Shown here piece by piece: positions 52,350-61,609 of a DNA stretch of 64,000 nt; position 1 is the first letter of the stretch, and each line of letters starts with the position of its first letter. Position numbers and translations under genes: made by a program. The DNA comes from Polyangia bacterium (GTDB lineage: Bacteria; Myxococcota_A; Polyangia; Nannocystales; Nannocystaceae): assembly GCA_030424595.1 (NCBI GenBank), contig JAUHWG010000010.1, forward strand, positions 1 through 64,000, in the 5' to 3' direction. The notes beneath the pieces are model-generated. The model did not search any database, had not been told where the DNA came from, and saw only the letters and a list, made by a program, of their open reading frames with translations.

Positions 52350-53062
52350 GCCAAGAGTATCCCGCGTGCCTCCTGCGCCTGTACCGTAGACAGGCTCACG
52401 GCTGATGCTGTTTCTGTTGCTGTCGGTGCCTGCATGGCCCGAGTCGTCCCGCCCGTCGACTCCGTAGCGCTCGCCGCTGAGCTCACGACCGGATCATTGA
52501 AGCAGCCCGACACGACCTCCTGGCCACGGAGACCGACGATGCTGCGTAGATCGCGAAGACGCAACGGACCAACGTTGAGGTCGCTCGCGCCTGGATCAAG
52601 CGCGCGGCGGAGCGAGCTGCGAGCCCTGGGGATCCTTCCTAGGTTTGTTCTGTGTCGGCCCATGGTCCTCGCCCGCTCTAGGCCTCGCCCGCAAAGCCGC
52701 GAATAACGCGCGGCTTCTTCTACTCCCGGGCTGCCCACGGCTTCGCCCGCCGTGGAGCAACACGGCGCCCCAGCAGGATGATGCTGGCGCCCCGAGTGCG
52801 CCCTTGGCCTCCGCGAGCTGTTGGCTACCCCACGCCTTCCCCGAATTCGCGCTTCAAACCCGTTAACCGCCCACGAGATTCGAGAGCACCGCTCGCACGA
52901 CCATGAATCGCGCGATGATGACGATGTTGTTCGTCATGCAGGTGCGAAGCCACGACGGAAAGGCGTCGAGGTCCTCGAATTCGAGCAGGTGAACGCGTTT
53001 CATAGCCGGCCCCGAGCGAGACTAGCAGCCACGGGACCGCCCCCGAAGCGTGATCCCCCTGA
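52350..53062. other. Gene-poor region, decayed
   Basis: About 700 bp with no solid gene. The minus strand around 52400-52640 has a Leu/Arg-rich peptide (LNVGPLRLRDLRSIVGLRGQEVV) of weak coding character that could be a small gene or remnant. One copy of the structured 136-bp repeat lies at 52735-52870. Confidence 0.4.
52735..52870 (+). repeat. 136-bp structured repeat, copy 1
   Basis: Shares about 93% identity with 56103-56238. It contains two strong hairpins, CCACGGC/GCCGTGG around TTCGCCC, and GGCGCC-CCAGCA/TGCTGG-CGCC around GGATGA, followed by a conserved CCCGAATTCGCGCTTCAA block. No open frame shared between copies explains it. Confidence 0.8.
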
Positions 53063-53306
53063 TCAGAGGAATAGCGCCGCGGCAGCGCGGGCGCGGTGCA
53101 GGAGCGACGCGATGGCGGCGGGATCCGTGACGACCTCGAGGAGGCCGCGAGACCCGAGCGGCCGTGGCGAGGCTCGGGCCGCGGAGGGATTGCTGGACAC
53201 AGGTCGCGAGCGCGGGGTCGTGGTCGTCCTCATCGTTCACGGCGGCGACAAAGACCTCATCTACTCGATCGAGGATGGCGGTCACGCGCTCGGGGGTCGG
53301 TGCCGC
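53063..53306 (-). pseudogene. Degenerate small gene after the SBBP lipoprotein
   Basis: The frame from 53285 reads TAILDRVDEVFVAAVNDEDD and on to VQQSLRGPSLA; a second, shifted frame continues GLLEVVTDPAAIASLLHRA to a stop at 53063-53065. Both stretches look protein-like, so a small helical protein with one frameshift is likely. No family is recognised. Confidence 0.4.
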
Positions 53307-54887
53307 CTACTCCGCGCACATCCGGAAGACGAACACGTCGCTCCCGCCGCCGAACTCATTGCCGAACAGGCCCGCGGAGGTCGTGCCGACGCCGTAGAAG
53401 TTGTCGGCGCTGTCGACCGCGGCGCCGTAGAGGTTGTCGACCTTGGACGAGCCAAACTGATCGCTCGAGAGCACGACTCCGTCGGCGTCATAGCGTGCGA
53501 CGTACACGTCCAGGAGGCCGGCGTTTGGCTCGCCCCTGAAGCTCCCGAGGGTCGACCCGGCGAGCCAGAAGCCCCCGTCGGACGTGGTCGAGATCGCGTA
53601 CGGGAACTCGTCGTACTCCGAGCCGTACTGCCGAGTCCACTCCTTGGTCCCGTCGGCGGCGAACCGGCTGGCGAAGGGGTCACGATCGCCGAACGCGACG
53701 TTGCCGTCGATCGGCGCGCGGGTCATCCCCGAGAGGAGGATGTCGCCGGCGCTGTTGATCGACACGTCGAAGCCCTGGTCGTACTCCGGCGTGCCAAACT
53801 GGTGGATCCACTGGATATCGCCGTCGGTGTCGAGCTGGGCGATGAACACGTCGTCGTTCCCGAGGGAGCCGCCGGCGAGGGCGCCAGCGGTCGAAGCGAC
53901 GAGGATGATGTTGTCATCGGCGTCGATCGCCGCGCCCCCCTCCCCCTTCAACGAGGAGGAGGAGCCGTCGGACTCCGGTGTCCCGAAGAGCTTGGTCCAC
54001 AGCTTGTCGCCGCCAGGCGTGAACTTGCTGATGAAGACGTCGCTCTTGCCCGCGGAGACGTTACCATCGAGCGCCCCCCCGGTATTGCCGGCGAGGTAGA
54101 CGCTGCCCTCGGAGTCGACGACAATCCCGAAGGGGGTATCGCCTTCCTCGGAGCCGTACTGATATGTCCACAGGATCTCGCCGTCGGCGCTGAGCTTGGT
54201 GAGGAAGGCATCGCGAAAGCCCGCCTGTTCGTAGCCCTCGAAGGAGCCGAGGGTGTTGCCAGCGACGTAGATCGCGCCGGTGCTATCCGTAACGAGCTCC
54301 GTCGCCTGGTCGTGGCCTGAGGTCCCGAAGACGCGCGTCCACTGCCTCGCCCCGTCGGCCGCGAACTTGATCACGTAGGCGTCGCGCATGGCCGTCCAGT
54401 CGCCGTCGAAGAAGCCCTCGGCCCTGCCTGCGACGTAGAGGTTCGCGGCGTCGTCGACAGCGATCTCGACGCCGTTGTCGGAGCTCGGCTCGCTGATCTG
54501 ATAGAACCAGTCCTGGCACGCAGCGCAGCCGCTGACGTCGAGCGTGCAGGTATCAGTACACGACATCTCGCCGCCGTCGACGAAGCCCTCGGACGCGCAG
54601 CTGTGCCCTCCGAGGTCATCGCCATCACAGACCTCCTCACCCTCACGGAGGCCGTCCCCGCACACGGCCTCGCCTGCGCCTGTCGTCTCGGTCGCCGCGG
54701 TGTCGGTCGCGGCGGTGTCGGTCCCGGCGGTGTCGGTCTCGGCGGTGTCGGTCCCGTCAGTGTCAGTCACTGTAGCGTCGGTGCCAGTCGCTCCGGGCTC
54801 CGTGTCCCCGCTGGAAACACCTCCTTCACAGGCACAGAGGGACAGGGCGAGCGCAGGGATGCTCCGAAAGATCGAAGATTGAGCCAT
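53307..54887 (-). CDS. SBBP-repeat lipoprotein
   Basis: 526 residues from the ATG at 54887 with AGGAG upstream; a longer reading lacks a signal peptide at its start. Signal peptide with lipobox-like LSLCAC, a TDTA/TDTD linker (about 30-75), a GDGLREGEEVCDGDDLGG Cys-rich motif (about 78-130), then seven to eight repeats of the SBBP type (IAVDDAANLYVAGRAEG, DAYVIKFAADGARQWTRVFG). These form a beta-propeller on the outer surface, often seen in predatory bacteria. Function unknown. Confidence 0.9.
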   Translation of the reverse strand: MAQSSIFRSIPALALSLCACEGGVSSGDTEPGATGTDATVTDTDGTDTAETDTAGTDTAATDTAATETTGAGEAVCGDGLREGEEVCDGDDLGGHSCASEGFVDGGEMSCTDTCTLDVSGCAACQDWFYQISEPSSDNGVEIAVDDAANLYVAGRAEGFFDGDWTAMRDAYVIKFAADGARQWTRVFGTSGHDQATELVTDSTGAIYVAGNTLGSFEGYEQAGFRDAFLTKLSADGEILWTYQYGSEEGDTPFGIVVDSEGSVYLAGNTGGALDGNVSAGKSDVFISKFTPGGDKLWTKLFGTPESDGSSSSLKGEGGAAIDADDNIILVASTAGALAGGSLGNDDVFIAQLDTDGDIQWIHQFGTPEYDQGFDVSINSAGDILLSGMTRAPIDGNVAFGDRDPFASRFAADGTKEWTRQYGSEYDEFPYAISTTSDGGFWLAGSTLGSFRGEPNAGLLDVYVARYDADGVVLSSDQFGSSKVDNLYGAAVDSADNFYGVGTTSAGLFGNEFGGGSDVFVFRMCAE

Positions 54888-55123
54888 CACATCATCTCCT
54901 GAGAGGCGAGCGTACCGTTGGTGTGCGCGAATCGCCTCCCGTATCGACATGTAGAGCCCGGCCCGCGATCAATTCACGATCCGTCGAGAATTCGTGCAGG
55001 TGCGGCACTGAGCCGCGCGAGACCGGCCCTCGGCCGGACGCGAGCGCGGACGCGCGAGGACCCCAGGTCGAAGGCGCGCGACCGGCGTGGTGACACCTGC
55101 AGCCGCTCCGGTGTTCAAGGGGC

Positions 55124-55296
55124 ATGACCACGGAAGCTGCCCCCTTGGGAGGGGTCCAAAGGACGCTGAGGCGGCGAGCCCTCGCGGGATCCCTGCTCCT
55201 CCTCAGCCTCGCGCCGCTCATGGCCTGCGAGGAGTCGCCACCCTGCCCCGGCCTCCCGGAGACCATCCCCTCCGACTGGGGGACGATCCCGGAGGG
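55124..55296 (+). pseudogene. Lipoprotein remnant truncated at an IS junction
   Basis: ATG at 55124. Begins MTTEAAPLGG and has a good signal peptide with lipobox (LLLLSLAPLMAC), then about 20 mature residues (CEESPPCPGLPETIPSDWGT). At about 55297 the sequence passes directly into the reverse complement of an IS3-type transposase, so the rest of the gene is lost. Confidence 0.7.
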
Positions 55297-55796
55297 TAGT
55301 AGAAGACTCCCGTCACAGGAGAGCGCAGATAGCTGATATCCCAGCTGTAGACCTGATCGGGCCCTGTCATCGTGAGCGCCTTCGGACGCGGCGCTGGCGG
55401 CTTCGACGACTCTCTGTGGTGTTGGAGCTTATCCTTCGCCATCGTTCGGTAGAAGCTCGACTCCGAGGCCACGTACTCCCCCTGATCCGCCAGCAATGGC
55501 ACGATCTGCTTCGGTGAGAGGTCGCAGTACTTTTTCGACGTGACGATGTTCAAGATCCGCTCCTCCTCGGTCGAGGTCAGCTTGTCGCTCAGCGCCTCAT
55601 TCGGCCCGCGCCGCTGCTCTTCGCCGCCCTCGTCAGCCCGCCAGCGTTGTGTCGTCCGAGCCGAGATACCCAGCACCTCGCAGGAGCGCCCCAGCGTCGC
55701 TCCTGACGAGAGTGCTTCGTCCAGGTGCCCGAGGATCACCTGTCGCTCTTCGGCGTCATGTCGTCGTCCTCGTCCCCCCAGATCGCATCGACTTTT
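55297..55796 (-). mobile_element. IS3-family transposase remnant
   Basis: About 160 codons in one frame: N-terminal helix-turn-helix (LGRSCEVLGISARTTQRWR), helical middle (LSPKQIVPLLADQGEYVASESSFYR) and the start of the DDE integrase core (QVYSWDISYLRSPVTGVFYY with the first Asp). It stops there; the two further acidic residues and the C-terminal third are absent, and no terminal inverted repeats could be identified. The truncation point coincides with the broken lipoprotein. Confidence 0.8.
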
Positions 55797-55858
55797 TTCA
55801 GCACCAGCAGCGATCTCGCCGCCGCGCTTGGATGGTGTCCATCGGGATCTCCTAGCAT

Positions 55859-56341
55859 CTTTTCGATTGCCTGCTGGTGACGACCCGGCCCAGGAAATTT
55901 GTCGTGCGCCTAGTCCAAGTGCGGCGGCAAGATGAGGATCCTCGAGTTCTCACCGATCCCGCGGCCATCCCCGAGCTCCTTCACGGCGCCCGCGCCCCGC
56001 CGCGACCCTCTCCTCCTGGGCAGTTGGGGTTGTTCGGCTGAGCGCGCGCGGAGGTGTCGCGGTCAGCGTCGCGGGAGCCGGCGAGAGCGGTGAGGTGGCC
56101 CACCACGGCTTCGCCCGCCGTGGAGGAACACGGCGCCCCAGCAGGATGATGCTGGCGCCCCGAGTGCGCCCTTGGTCTCCGCGAGCTGTTGGCGACCCCA
56201 CGCCCTCCCCGAATTCGCGCTTCAACCCCGTTAGCCGCTATCCGCCCGCGAGCGCGCGCGACGCAGTCGCCATGACAAGTACCTCGGCAAGGGATGGCTC
56301 GTGGATGTTGAGCTTCTCCCCAACGGGGACATAGCTCAGGG
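55859..56341. other. Non-coding region with second structured repeat
   Basis: No gene is supported. It contains the 136-bp repeat copy at 56103-56238. Other sequence may derive from the vanished IS element or its target. Confidence 0.4.
56103..56238 (+). repeat. 136-bp structured repeat, copy 2
   Basis: Near-identical to 52735-52870, same orientation, 3.4 kb apart, and ending in the same CCCGTTAGCCGC-like sequence. The hairpin stems are fully conserved while a few loop and spacer bases differ. Confidence 0.8.
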
Positions 56342-57733
56342 CTAATCCGCAAGGTCCGGATCAAACAGGACATAGATTCGTCCAGACTGCTTTTCACCGC
56401 GGACCTTCGCGTCTGGATCCGAGATCACCAGGTCTTTGGACCCATCACCACGGATCGCCCCGACCCCCGAGACTACACCGAGATGCTTGCCAAGCGGTAG
56501 GTCGTCAAGAGAGCGTCCCTCGTCGCGAAGAACCAAAGTCTTCGTGTCCTTCTTGCCAAGGGCGAGATACGATCCGTCCTTGCTGTTGATGATGAGGTCT
56601 TCCAGGCCGTCGCCATTCGCGTCACCGGCGAGGACGATCTGCTCTTGCCCTAGCTCATCCTGCGAGCCATCCAAGATTGGATCTCCGATGTCGATCACGT
56701 AGCCTCGCTCGCCCAGGTCGGCGTCTACTGCGACCTCAAACAAGCCCTTGTCCACCCCTCCAAAGACAACGTAGGCGACATTCCCCGTCCTGACACCAAA
56801 GACAAGGTCATCAAAGCCATCACCGTTCACATCTCCTGCATCAAACGCTGAGACGACCCATTGATAGTAGAACGATATCCCCGAGTCGATGGGCAGCGGC
56901 AGCCCAAAAGATGGACCGCCGACGACGATGTCTGCCTGCCCGCCACCAGAGTAGGTGTAGCCAGAGGAGAACGAGACGAAGTCATCAAAGCCGTCACCGT
57001 TGACGTCGCCCCCTCGACGCAGCCAATCGCTCTCGAAGCTACCAACATCCGCGTCGAGCTGCTCGAAGGTCGGCGAGGGAGGCTCCGAGTCACCGAAGAG
57101 GAAGTAGTGCACTTCGGAGCTGTCATTACTGTGGCTGATAACAAGTTCATCAAAACCATCGCCGTTCATGTCGCCGACGGCGTTGGCGCTGACTACGGTG
57201 CGGGGCGGTGCCTCCACCCCAAATCCTCCATCTCCTGTCGTGATCTCCGCGGGCCGCAAGGGGCTTGGGAGTGCAGGTCCCCCGTAGATCACATGGATCA
57301 TGGAGACTGACGATGATGACAGGAGTTCGGCCCTGGAAGGCTCGCTCAACGCGACCAGATCGGCGAAGCCATCCCCGTTAATATCGCCGCTCGCGATCAC
57401 GTCAAACGAAGACACCTCCAGCAAGCCTGGCTCAATCACGCGACCGAGCGCTTCGCTCCCCGCCCCACCGCTGGCGATCGCCGCCACGTCGACCGGCTCC
57501 TCGTCGCTCTTTCCGAAGACGAGGAACGCTCCCAGCCCCGGCCTCGCCTGCTCGAGGTTGACGAGAATATCCTCCAAGCCGTCGCCGTTCACGTCACCGC
57601 AAGGGGTTCCGTGCATCCGACTGCCCTCCTCGGCGCCGGAGATGACGTAGCCTGGACCGCGGACCCGCTCGCCGCAAGCCGAGCCCCACATCATTCCGGC
57701 GAGCGCAGGGAGCCAGATCATGCACGGACGCAT
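56342..57733 (-). CDS. FG-GAP repeat lipoprotein
   Basis: 463 residues from the ATG at 57733. Signal peptide with GSAC lipobox; six to seven FG-GAP/integrin-like repeats with calcium loops (GDVNGDGLEDI, GDINGDGFADL, GDMNGDGFDEL, GDVNGDGFDDF, GDANGDGLEDL). A surface beta-propeller, related in type but not closely in sequence to the 1-1885 protein. It lacks the Ser/Thr linker of its relatives. Confidence 0.92.
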   Translation of the reverse strand: MRPCMIWLPALAGMMWGSACGERVRGPGYVISGAEEGSRMHGTPCGDVNGDGLEDILVNLEQARPGLGAFLVFGKSDEEPVDVAAIASGGAGSEALGRVIEPGLLEVSSFDVIASGDINGDGFADLVALSEPSRAELLSSSSVSMIHVIYGGPALPSPLRPAEITTGDGGFGVEAPPRTVVSANAVGDMNGDGFDELVISHSNDSSEVHYFLFGDSEPPSPTFEQLDADVGSFESDWLRRGGDVNGDGFDDFVSFSSGYTYSGGGQADIVVGGPSFGLPLPIDSGISFYYQWVVSAFDAGDVNGDGFDDLVFGVRTGNVAYVVFGGVDKGLFEVAVDADLGERGYVIDIGDPILDGSQDELGQEQIVLAGDANGDGLEDLIINSKDGSYLALGKKDTKTLVLRDEGRSLDDLPLGKHLGVVSGVGAIRGDGSKDLVISDPDAKVRGEKQSGRIYVLFDPDLAD

Positions 57734-57745
57734 GGGATGAGGCTA

Positions 57746-58043
57746 GCATGACCGGATGCCAGCGCCCTCGTTCTCCTCGATCCACAGGCCGATGGCCTCC
57801 TTGGTGCCGTCGAGGTTGACGCCGATCGCGAGGTACACCGACTTGCGCGTCACGACGCCCTCGTGGCGTACGCGGACCACCAGGGCGTCGAGGCACACGA
57901 TCGGCCACACCGCCTGCAACGGCCGGTTGCGCCACGCCTGGATGTCCACCCAGACAGCACGGGTCGCCTGCGAGATCAGGTCCGGCGAGACCTCGACCTG
58001 GTAGAGTTCCTCGAGGTGCCCCTGGATCTCCAGCGGCCCGCAT
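57746..58043 (-). mobile_element. IS256-family transposase remnant
   Basis: About 97 codons matching the catalytic core start of IS256/mutator transposases: LEELYQVEVSPDLISQATRAV, PIVCLDALVVRVRHEG (with the DDE Asp), RKSVYLAIGVNLDGTKE and GLWIEENEG. Both ends are missing and there are no recognisable inverted repeats, so it is a relic. Confidence 0.85.
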
Positions 58044-58089
58044 TCGACACGACCTACCGCGCCTCGCTCTCCTCGGCTACCCTGCCCCC

Positions 58090-58212
58090 GTGACCCCGCT
58101 CAACGCCAGCACGGACGCCTCAGCCTGGGCTCAGGCGATCGAGCTCGGCATCGACGTAACGCTCCTCGAGGCGACCTCGCCCGCGCTCCGGCGGAGCGGC
58201 TCGCGGAGCTGG
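58090..58212 (+). pseudogene. Short 5' gene remnant with frameshift
   Basis: GTG at 58090 opens MTPLNASTDASAWAQAIELG, then DVTLLEATS; the expected continuation AERLAELVAVNR is in another frame up to about 58219. This is the beginning of a small helical protein of a type frequent in myxobacteria, broken and cut off where the next lipoprotein gene begins. Confidence 0.45.
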
Positions 58213-58253
58213 TCGCCGTGAACCGAGCCCAAGCCCCGACCGGAGACACCGCC

Positions 58254-59135
58254 ATGCACACCCTCCACCGCCGCCCCGCGCTCCTCCTCTTTGCTAGCCT
58301 CGCCTGCGCTCCGTCTGCGAACGAGCACATCACAGCGAGCGCGGGCAAGACGAGCGGCACAACTTCGACGAGCGACACGGACGAAACGAGCGGCACCACT
58401 TCGACGAGCGGTGCGACCTCAACGTCAGCAGGGGACCCCTCGCAGGGAACGAGCACCGCCTGCGACACCGCCTGCGATACAGCCTGTGAGGGCGACGAGT
58501 GCTGCCCCTACGCCGAGTGCGATGTTCTGGCCCAGGACTGTCCCCGAGGGGAAAAGTGCAGCCCCGACGCCCACACCGGAAACTGGGAGAGCGCTCACTG
58601 TGTGCCTGTAGTCAGCGACGGAACTCCAGGCGAGCTCTGCCACGTCGAGGAGTATCGATGCGGTACGCTCGACGACTGCGCGCTCGGTACGGTGTGTTGG
58701 GACATCGACGCCGAGACCGACCAGGGGGTATGCATCTCGATCTGCTCGCCGGAGCTGGGCTGCGATCCGGGTCTTGGCTGCCTCGCCGAATTTGAAGGAC
58801 TCCCCCCTCTCTGCGAACCGTGGTGCGATCCGCTACTCCAGGATTGCCCGGAGGGCGCTGCCTGTCGTCACCTAGAGGATATCGATTTCGTCTGCACTCC
58901 GGATGGCCGACAGAGCATCGGTGACGCCTGCGGTCCCCTCCTCTGTGCCGCCGGCCTCCATTGCGCCGACGCGATCCAGTTGCCCTCGTGCGACCACGAC
59001 CGTTGCTGCACTCCGTTCTGTGACCTCTCAGAGCCCGACAGCTGCGCCACAGTCGAATCGGCAGAGTGCGCTCCATTCGCGACCGGAGACATACCGGGGA
59101 TCTATCTTCAGGGTTACTGCGGGCTCCCCGAGTAG
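58254..59135 (+). CDS. Cys-rich lipoprotein
   Basis: 293 residues from the ATG at 58254. Signal peptide with lipobox (ASLAC), a linker of SGTTSTS-type repeats, then over 30 cysteines in several small modules (CDTACDTACEGDECCPYAEC; CSPELGCDPGLGCLAEF; CRHLEDIDFVC). No catalytic motif. Similar in style to the 6086-6580 protein but longer. Confidence 0.88.
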   Translation: MHTLHRRPALLLFASLACAPSANEHITASAGKTSGTTSTSDTDETSGTTSTSGATSTSAGDPSQGTSTACDTACDTACEGDECCPYAECDVLAQDCPRGEKCSPDAHTGNWESAHCVPVVSDGTPGELCHVEEYRCGTLDDCALGTVCWDIDAETDQGVCISICSPELGCDPGLGCLAEFEGLPPLCEPWCDPLLQDCPEGAACRHLEDIDFVCTPDGRQSIGDACGPLLCAAGLHCADAIQLPSCDHDRCCTPFCDLSEPDSCATVESAECAPFATGDIPGIYLQGYCGLPE

Positions 59136-59462
59136 CGCCCCGGCCACCGGCTACCGCCAGTGGCCTCGACCCGCGCCGGAGCGACTGGGCGGGTCTGGGC
59201 GACCCAGGGCAAGGCCGAATCGGAAGAAGCCGAAGAAGCCGAAGAAGCCGAAGCGATAGGCAGCCTGCGATCTACCGCCGCGCACCCGGGGACGTCGCTA
59301 GCGAGAGGTCGATCGACGCCCGCGAGGCCGCGCCTGGCTCGTCGATGGAGACCAAGAAGCTAGCCGCTGCGGGTGGCCCCGGAAATGGAGACTTCACCAG
59401 CGCGCCCCCGCGCCCCCGCGCCCCCGCGCCTCCGCACCCCCGCGCCCCGCAAACTCGGTACG
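59136..59462. other. Intergenic region with short repeats
   Basis: GAAGAAGCC triplets at about 59224-59255 and GCGCCCCC-type repeats at about 59398-59450. The upstream frame of the following histidine kinase stays open through the second set, but the repeat-encoded Pro/Arg string is unlikely to be translated. No gene. Confidence 0.45.
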
Positions 59463-60971
59463 ATGTCGGCGAGATGGTGGAGCTGGAGCACGCGAACACT
59501 CGCTCGGCACTTCTCCCTTGTCCGCGGCCGCGTCGGTCGGCGACGCTGGGGCGCGGAGGCCAGAGGATCGGTGCCGCGACCCGTCGATGAACCGCGCGAC
59601 CCGACGATCGCGGGCCCCGAGCTCCCCCCGCGCTCGCCGTGGTCGTCGATCGCCTCGATGCGCGACTGGCTGGTCGGTCCAGCGGTCAGCGCCGCCGAGG
59701 CCGAGGACTTCGCCGCGCACACCCGCGAGCTGACCGCCCGCTTGTGGCCGGGGCTCGGCTTCGTCATCGGCTTCGCGGCGCTCCTCTGGTGGCCGGTCGA
59801 TCGCCTCGTCTACGCCGAGAGCGCGACGATCCAGGGCGCCTTCGCCGACTTTCGCATCCGTATCTTTATCGTCGATGTCACCGTCTCCTTGGTCATGCCC
59901 TGGAGCGCCTTCGCCCGGCGCCACGCCCACTTCTTCGCCGCACTCGCGGCGATCTCGAACCTGCTCCTCGCCGGCTGGCTCCTCGGTGCGGCGGGCCAAG
60001 GCGACGTCCAGTGGCTCTACTACGCGTTCATGACCCCGGTCTTCTCGGTCCTCTTGGTCCTGCCCCTGCGGATCCGGGTGTGGGTGGCGAGCGCCTTCAC
60101 GACCGCGATCTTCGCCGCCTGGCTCGCCCACCCGCTGACCCGCTGGAGCGACGAGGGCGTCGCCGCCGGCCTCAGCTACCTCGTCTTCTGCACCGGCCTC
60201 GGGATCTTCATCGGCCACCTGCTCTACGTCCAGGTCCAGCGCTCGTTCCTCCTCGCCCGCCGGGTCGATCGCCAGCGCCTCGAGCTCGAGACCCTCGCCG
60301 CCCGCCTCGAGGAGCGGGTCAGCGAGCAGACCGAGGTGATCCGCGATCTCAGCGCGCGGGCCCAGGAGATCCGGGCCGAGCAGCGCCTCGAGATCGGCCG
60401 CGAGCTCCACGACGGCCTCGGTCAGGAGCTGACGTCGATGCGCCTCCTCGTCGACCTCGGCGTCCGCATCCACGACGACCCCGAGGTCGTCGACGCCTTC
60501 TCGAGCCTCGGCGAGCAGATCCTCCGGATCCAGGGGAGCCTCCGCCAGGTGCTCGAGTCGTTGCGGCCCCAGCTCCTAGAGGAGCGCTCGCTGGTCGAGT
60601 CGCTGGCGATCCTGACCGGCGAGCTCGAGCGGCGCTCCGGCCTCGAGTGTCGCTTCGTCCGCGACGGCCCCCTCGGCGACCTGCCCTCGGCGCAGAGCCT
60701 CGCCCTCTACCGGATCGCCCAGGAGGGGCTGACCAACGCGATCCGCCACGCCCGCGCCCATCGCCTGGAGCTCCGCCTCGAGGCCCGCCCCGGCGAGGTC
60801 ACCCTCGAGGTCCGCGACGACGGTATGGGCATCGCCGCCGAGCACGTCGGCCATGGCTTCGGCACCCGCGGGATCTCGGAGCGGACGCTCGCCCTCGGCG
60901 GCCGCGCGACCTGGGAGGTCGACGGCGGTACGTGCCTGACGGTCACCCTGCCGATCCGGAGGGGTCCATGA
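59463..60971 (+). CDS. Sensor histidine kinase (NarL-type, HisKA_3)
   Basis: 502 residues from the ATG at 59463. Six hydrophobic helices (about residues 95-260), a coiled coil, then HisKA_3 with His316 (IGRELHDGLGQELTSMR) and an HATPase domain (AQEGLTNAIRHA; DDGMGIAAEHVGHGFGTRGI). The GTRG-type G box is typical of NarX/DesK-like kinases. It pairs with the response regulator whose ATG overlaps its stop by 4 bp. Signal unknown; no periplasmic domain is obvious. Confidence 0.95.
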   Translation: MSARWWSWSTRTLARHFSLVRGRVGRRRWGAEARGSVPRPVDEPRDPTIAGPELPPRSPWSSIASMRDWLVGPAVSAAEAEDFAAHTRELTARLWPGLGFVIGFAALLWWPVDRLVYAESATIQGAFADFRIRIFIVDVTVSLVMPWSAFARRHAHFFAALAAISNLLLAGWLLGAAGQGDVQWLYYAFMTPVFSVLLVLPLRIRVWVASAFTTAIFAAWLAHPLTRWSDEGVAAGLSYLVFCTGLGIFIGHLLYVQVQRSFLLARRVDRQRLELETLAARLEERVSEQTEVIRDLSARAQEIRAEQRLEIGRELHDGLGQELTSMRLLVDLGVRIHDDPEVVDAFSSLGEQILRIQGSLRQVLESLRPQLLEERSLVESLAILTGELERRSGLECRFVRDGPLGDLPSAQSLALYRIAQEGLTNAIRHARAHRLELRLEARPGEVTLEVRDDGMGIAAEHVGHGFGTRGISERTLALGGRATWEVDGGTCLTVTLPIRRGP

Positions 60972-61609
60972 AGAGCACCAGCGCGCCGATCCGCGTCATC
61001 ATCGCCGACGACCACCCGATCATCCGCCACGGCCTCGGCCGCCTGATCGCCCTCGAGAGCGACATGGAGGTCGTCGCCTCATCCAAGGACGGCGCCGATC
61101 TCCTCCACGACCTCGCGGCCCACCCCTGCGATGTCCTGGTCCTCGACCTCTCGCTCCCGCATATCCGCGGCCTCGAGCTCCTCACATTGGTCAAGGAGCG
61201 CTGGCCGGAGCTCGCGGTCCTGATCTTCTCGGTCCACCCCGAGGACAGCTTCAGCCTCCACCTGATGGACGCGGGCGCGGCCGGCTACCTGTCGAAGGAC
61301 CGCGGGATCGACCTGGTGCTCGCGGCGATCCGCACGGTCGCCGCCGGCCGCCCCTTCATCACCGAGCGCCTCGCCGAGCTCCGCCGCGAGCGCGGCCGCG
61401 ACTCCCTCGCCCCGCACCAGCGCCTCAGCGCCCGCGAGCACCAGGTCTTTATCCGCATGATCCAGGGGATGAGCGTGTCGACGATCGCCGCCGAGCTCGA
61501 GATCTCGGCGTCGACGGCGAGCAACCACGTCTCCCGGGTCCGCGAGAAGCTCGGCGTCGAGCACAACGGCGAGATCCTGGTCTACGCCGCCCGAGCGGGG
61601 CTCATCTGA
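60968..61609 (+). CDS. NarL/FixJ-family response regulator
   Basis: 213 residues. Receiver domain with DDH pair, phospho-acceptor Asp60 (VLVLDLSLPHI) and Lys110 (YLSKD); C-terminal LuxR-type helix-turn-helix (LSAREHQVFIRMIQGMSVSTIAAELEISASTASNHVSRVREKLGV). It takes the phosphate from the upstream kinase and acts on promoters, target unknown. Confidence 0.96.
   Translation: MKSTSAPIRVIIADDHPIIRHGLGRLIALESDMEVVASSKDGADLLHDLAAHPCDVLVLDLSLPHIRGLELLTLVKERWPELAVLIFSVHPEDSFSLHLMDAGAAGYLSKDRGIDLVLAAIRTVAAGRPFITERLAELRRERGRDSLAPHQRLSAREHQVFIRMIQGMSVSTIAAELEISASTASNHVSRVREKLGVEHNGEILVYAARAGLI

Noticed and set aside
52346..52738. 131-codon minus-strand ORF next to the oxygenase gene
   Set aside because: Part of it looks protein-like, but the start is in the structured repeat and no family is recognised, so it is mentioned only within the intergenic entry.
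55736..55858. Possible programmed -1 frameshift (A6G) linking an IS3 orfA to the transposase frame
   Set aside because: The A6 run (about 55793-55798, minus strand) is not in the canonical A-AAA-AAG phase for the only usable upstream frame, and that frame encodes just 40 residues without orfA features.
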